From a virus, in the IMG/VR virus record IMGVR_UViG_3300020222_000041, positions 1 to 46,925 of that record: a DNA stretch of 46,925 nucleotides; one strand, 5' to 3'. A model generated the notes under the pieces. That model saw only the letters and a list, made by a program, of their open reading frames with translations. It did not search any database and was not told the DNA's origin. Position numbers and translations under genes: made by a program. Positions 43,874 to 46,925 of the stretch are shown here, in pieces; position 1 is the first letter of the stretch, and each line of letters starts with the position of its first letter.

Positions 43874-43880
43874 TATTTAT
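43874..43880 (+). promoter_or_regulatory. TATTTAT late-promoter-like motif
   Basis: TATTTATCAAAAAAG lies 15 bases before the ATG of the giant right-edge gene. AT-rich inverted repeats in 43823-43870 are too weak to call a terminator. Confidence 0.5.
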
Positions 43881-43895
43881 CAAAAAAGATTAGGA

Positions 43896-46800
43896 ATGTC
43901 AAATTCATATAGAATAAGAACCGAAGTAGGTGTAGATAAATCATTAAAGGTATTACTTGAACAAGAATATGAATATCTTGAGATATTATCCCTAAAGGTT
44001 TTACAAAGTCAAATTTATACAAGACAATGCTCAGATTATGGTGTAATCATAGGTAGGGTAACCGCTAATAATGGGTTTGGAATACCAAATGCTAAAGTTT
44101 CAGTATTCATACCTTTATCCCCTGAAGATGAAAACAATCCTATAATAAGTGAATTATACCCTTATAAATCTTTAAGTGACACAAATGAAGATGGGTATCG
44201 ATATAATCTCCTACCTTATAAACAACAACATAGTGGTCATAGCCCGACAGGTACTTTCTTTGATAGAGAAGATGTCCTAACAAACCCTACATTCATTGAG
44301 GTTTACGATAAGTATTATAAATATACCGCTAAAACAAATGATAGTGGTGACTACATGATATTTGGAGTTCCATTAGGAGAACAAACAATACATGTTGATG
44401 TTGATTTATCCGATATAGGAGAATTCTCATTATCACCCCAAGATTTAGTCAGAACAGGAGCGGCAACTGAAGCTCAAGTTGCGGGGACACAGTTCAAAAC
44501 GTCATCAAACCTAAATTCATTACCACAAATTATTTCAATTAATAGAGTTGTTGAAGTAGAACCTCTTTGGGGACAACCTGAAGTATGTAGTTTAGGTATT
44601 ATCAGAAGCGATTTCGATTTAACAAGTGAAGCAAATATTGATATAACACCCACCGCAATTTTTATGGGGTCAATAGTATCAACAGTTGATAATCATACAC
44701 AAAAAAGAAATTGTAAACCTAAAAATAGACATGGTAATTTATGTAGTTTAGTTGCGGGTCCTGGTGAAATATTAGTAATTAGACAAACTATACAACAAGA
44801 TGTTAATGGTAGACCTGTTTTAGAGACATTTGATTTAGAACAGGGGGGGCAAGTGATTGATGAAAACGGTACATGGTTAATTGATGTACCTATGAATTTG
44901 GATTATTATATAACCAATGAATTTGGTGAAAAAGTATTATCAAATGACCCTGAGAAAGGAGTACCAACAAGAGGTAAATACAGATTTAAAGTTAAATGGG
45001 CACAATCACCTACATTATCGGAACCTGTTAAAAGAGGTTATTTTTTAGTACCTAACATAAAAGAGCATGGATGGGTTATTAATGGTGGGAATAGAATCGA
45101 CCCTTTAACTAATGGGTCCGCATCACCGTCAGATACTTTAGAGGCTATTAAATCGTATTCGTTTAGTTTAGATTGGAATGACTACCCTGATATACAAGGT
45201 GCTATTAATTGTGAAGACACCTTTTATGATATGCAATATAATAAGGTATATACGGTATCACAATTAATAGACCAATATAGAAAAGGATATATACCTAGTA
45301 AAGTGATTGGGGTCAAACACATTCTTGATGATGTATGCGAGAGCGAAAACGTTAAATTTCCAACAAACGACGCTTTCTTAAGATTTGATTTAATATACTT
45401 ATTATTTACAATAATGATGTATATATTTAAACCAACTTTATACCAATTATTAGTAATTGTACACGTTTTAGCATTTTTAATAAAATTCATTTTAGGTCCT
45501 ATATTAGCAATTGTTGTTGCAGTTGTTTTTTTGATAGTCATATTAGTATGTAATTTCATTAATGGTATTATTTGGGTTATAAATTTATTTGCGAATGTTA
45601 ATAAATTGGATTGCCCCACTATTCAAGACCTGCAAGAACTAATTGTTAAATTACTTAATTTATGGAAGTTATTTACAAAAATAAATTTACCTAACTTATC
45701 TTATAGTGATTGTGAATTATGTAACTGTAAAGAACCTGATAGTGTTGAAAATAACGCTACAAGCCCATCACCAACTAATATAGATTCCGAATCCATTATT
45801 AATAATTCAGGAATAAATTCCTATTTAACGAATTATTTAGATAGTAGTAAATATACCGCAAACCAAGGATTTTCTTACCCAAGTGCTTTTGAAAGTATTA
45901 TGGCAGGTGCTAGTTTTGATGGTTCAGGGCCTAAAACTTATACACCCCAAATGACTAAATATGGTAATGATAATGGTGATGACAGACATTTGTTTACGAG
46001 TAGTTTAACTTTAGCTGAGAGAATTAATCTATTCAATAACAAAGCTAAATATTTTAATGATGGTGGGGGGACTAATCCTGGAGGAGGGTTTAATAGAATT
46101 AAAGTAACTTTCCAAACACAACTTAATAATCCTATAGTAAAGTATCATTATGACAACGTTATTGTGGTCTCAATTAAAGATACTAAACTATCAGAAATGC
46201 AGGCAGGTCAGATAGTCACATTCCAAAATCCAGAACTTTCTGCAGACGTTAATTTAACAGGGTATACTCAATTAAATCAATTTGCAACCAAAAGTATTAC
46301 AGGAACTTCAATTAACGACAATGGTCAAATTACAGTATATTATTCGGACCCATCTGATTTAAATGGTTCGTCATCACCATTGTCAGTGTTATATGATATT
46401 GAACAAGACCCTGATGATGCTACATATGCAAAATTTGGAATGGATATCGAATATTTCCAAGTCATAACCGCTATGACTTATAGTAATTTTAGCTCATTAT
46501 GTACCCCAAACCCATTATCTTTAAGAGATAGATATTTGTTTAATAATATGAGATTTGAATATCTTAAATCGGTAACTAATTGTTGGTATGATGATTATTA
46601 TCAAAACCCATTACAATCTTACGATAATTATGAAAATCAAGTTATAACATTTTTGGTTAGAGGTGTTGACCCTTATAGTACAAGAAAACAAAATTCATAT
46701 GATTTAAGTAGATTATTTGGATACACATCATGGGGAATACCTGGGTTAACTGTAACAGGTGATTATAAATTAAATCACCCTATAAGAGGAGGTGTTAAAT

Positions 46801-46925
46801 CAGTTAAACATAGTATGATAAGTGATGTAACATTAACCGACAGTAATAATTATAATTTATATTATGATTCATTTCACTTCCTACCTGAATCTAACCCATC
46901 AAACGCAGGGTTTAGTGGGTTTACC
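43896..46925 (+). CDS. Giant virion structural protein with long hydrophobic segment (3' end outside window)
   Basis: The frame from ATG 43896 stays open to the window end: 1010 codons, continuing beyond. I translated it codon by codon and found no stop. Residues 1-45 are helical. Residues about 45-180 read as a beta-sandwich of the carboxypeptidase-regulatory type (NAKVSVFIPLSPEDE, then NDSGDYMIFGVPLGEQTIHV). Residues about 497-574 are a run of hydrophobic residues with few charges (LIYLLFTIMMYIF, then LGPILAIVVAVVFLIVILV), enough for two to four membrane-crossing helices. A Cys cluster (CELCNC) follows near 605. The rest is Asn/Tyr/Asp-rich and beta-like. It follows gp25 and gp6 behind its own late-promoter motif, so a baseplate or tail-tip role is likely. 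I do not recognise the whole protein. Confidence 0.8.
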   Translation, partial: MSNSYRIRTEVGVDKSLKVLLEQEYEYLEILSLKVLQSQIYTRQCSDYGVIIGRVTANNGFGIPNAKVSVFIPLSPEDENNPIISELYPYKSLSDTNEDGYRYNLLPYKQQHSGHSPTGTFFDREDVLTNPTFIEVYDKYYKYTAKTNDSGDYMIFGVPLGEQTIHVDVDLSDIGEFSLSPQDLVRTGAATEAQVAGTQFKTSSNLNSLPQIISINRVVEVEPLWGQPEVCSLGIIRSDFDLTSEANIDITPTAIFMGSIVSTVDNHTQKRNCKPKNRHGNLCSLVAGPGEILVIRQTIQQDVNGRPVLETFDLEQGGQVIDENGTWLIDVPMNLDYYITNEFGEKVLSNDPEKGVPTRGKYRFKVKWAQSPTLSEPVKRGYFLVPNIKEHGWVINGGNRIDPLTNGSASPSDTLEAIKSYSFSLDWNDYPDIQGAINCEDTFYDMQYNKVYTVSQLIDQYRKGYIPSKVIGVKHILDDVCESENVKFPTNDAFLRFDLIYLLFTIMMYIFKPTLYQLLVIVHVLAFLIKFILGPILAIVVAVVFLIVILVCNFINGIIWVINLFANVNKLDCPTIQDLQELIVKLLNLWKLFTKINLPNLSYSDCELCNCKEPDSVENNATSPSPTNIDSESIINNSGINSYLTNYLDSSKYTANQGFSYPSAFESIMAGASFDGSGPKTYTPQMTKYGNDNGDDRHLFTSSLTLAERINLFNNKAKYFNDGGGTNPGGGFNRIKVTFQTQLNNPIVKYHYDNVIVVSIKDTKLSEMQAGQIVTFQNPELSADVNLTGYTQLNQFATKSITGTSINDNGQITVYYSDPSDLNGSSSPLSVLYDIEQDPDDATYAKFGMDIEYFQVITAMTYSNFSSLCTPNPLSLRDRYLFNNMRFEYLKSVTNCWYDDYYQNPLQSYDNYENQVITFLVRGVDPYSTRKQNSYDLSRLFGYTSWGIPGLTVTGDYKLNHPIRGGVKSVKHSMISDVTLTDSNNYNLYYDSFHFLPESNPSNAGFSGFT

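Noticed and set aside
45224-45619. 131-codon minus-strand frame opposite the hydrophobic segment of the right-edge gene
   Set aside because: The plus strand is open through the whole region as part of a gene of more than 1000 codons; the minus frame is a shadow.

Overview
The window is a contiguous piece of a large, AT-rich, tailed-phage genome of the T4 superfamily (contractile tail, myovirus). The tail and baseplate genes have recognisable T4 counterparts (gp18 sheath, gp19 tube, gp25, gp6, gp53, gp26/gp51 family, plus probable gp13/14/15 neck genes and a tape measure). They sit beside a T4-type replication set (family B polymerase, gp32, UvsX, FEN-type exonuclease, DnaB-like helicase) and a class I ribonucleotide reductase. 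Several structural proteins are far larger than in T4 (sheath 1109 aa, baseplate proteins 1701 and 2213 aa, and an open-ended protein of more than 1010 aa), which suggests a jumbo phage. A Bacteroidota host is an inference. Starts lack Shine-Dalgarno sequences and have A-rich leaders, the promoter before gp32 fits the Bacteroidota TTG/TAnnTTTG pattern, and the SOD and NrdB sequences look Bacteroidota-like.

Layout. 1-925: the end of a fibre-like protein and a 58-aa protein. 1031-3829: DNA polymerase. 3821-8688: a minus-strand block with a small fibre-like protein, a gp13-like neck protein, a superoxide dismutase fused to a nuclease-like domain, and an SNF2 helicase. 8729-11725: gp14-like protein, a second nuclease-like protein and a gp15-like terminator. 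11722-11886 (minus): a tiny ribbon-helix-helix protein. 12009-32884: tail and baseplate operon (sheath, HAD phosphatase, tube, gp26-like protein with an apparent +1 frameshift extension, tape measure, 1701-aa baseplate protein with an OmpA-like domain, gp53, 2213-aa hub protein, two small proteins). 32979-38031: gp32, a small ORF, UvsX, exonuclease, a conserved ORF and the helicase. 38038-41434: NrdB and NrdA. 41519 to the end: gp25, gp6 and a giant structural protein cut by the window edge.

Regulation. The heptamer TATTTAT (often TATTTATAA or TATTTATCAA) lies just upstream of most structural genes, in the same orientation as the gene on both strands. It is probably the phage late promoter and differs from the T4 form TATAAATA. 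gp32 forms its own unit, with a sigma70/Bacteroidota-like promoter and a strong hairpin terminator on each side. Hairpin terminators also follow gp19 and nrdA.

Most unusual points: the SOD-nuclease fusion with an intact Mn-type active site and a possible prohead-protease site between its domains; the UUU-UAA +1 frameshift; the OmpA-like domain inside a baseplate protein; a hydrophobic segment of about 75 residues inside a giant structural protein; and the orientation-specific promoter motif. I saw no tRNA, CRISPR array, insertion sequence or integrase. No gene-free stretch exceeds about 125 bases.
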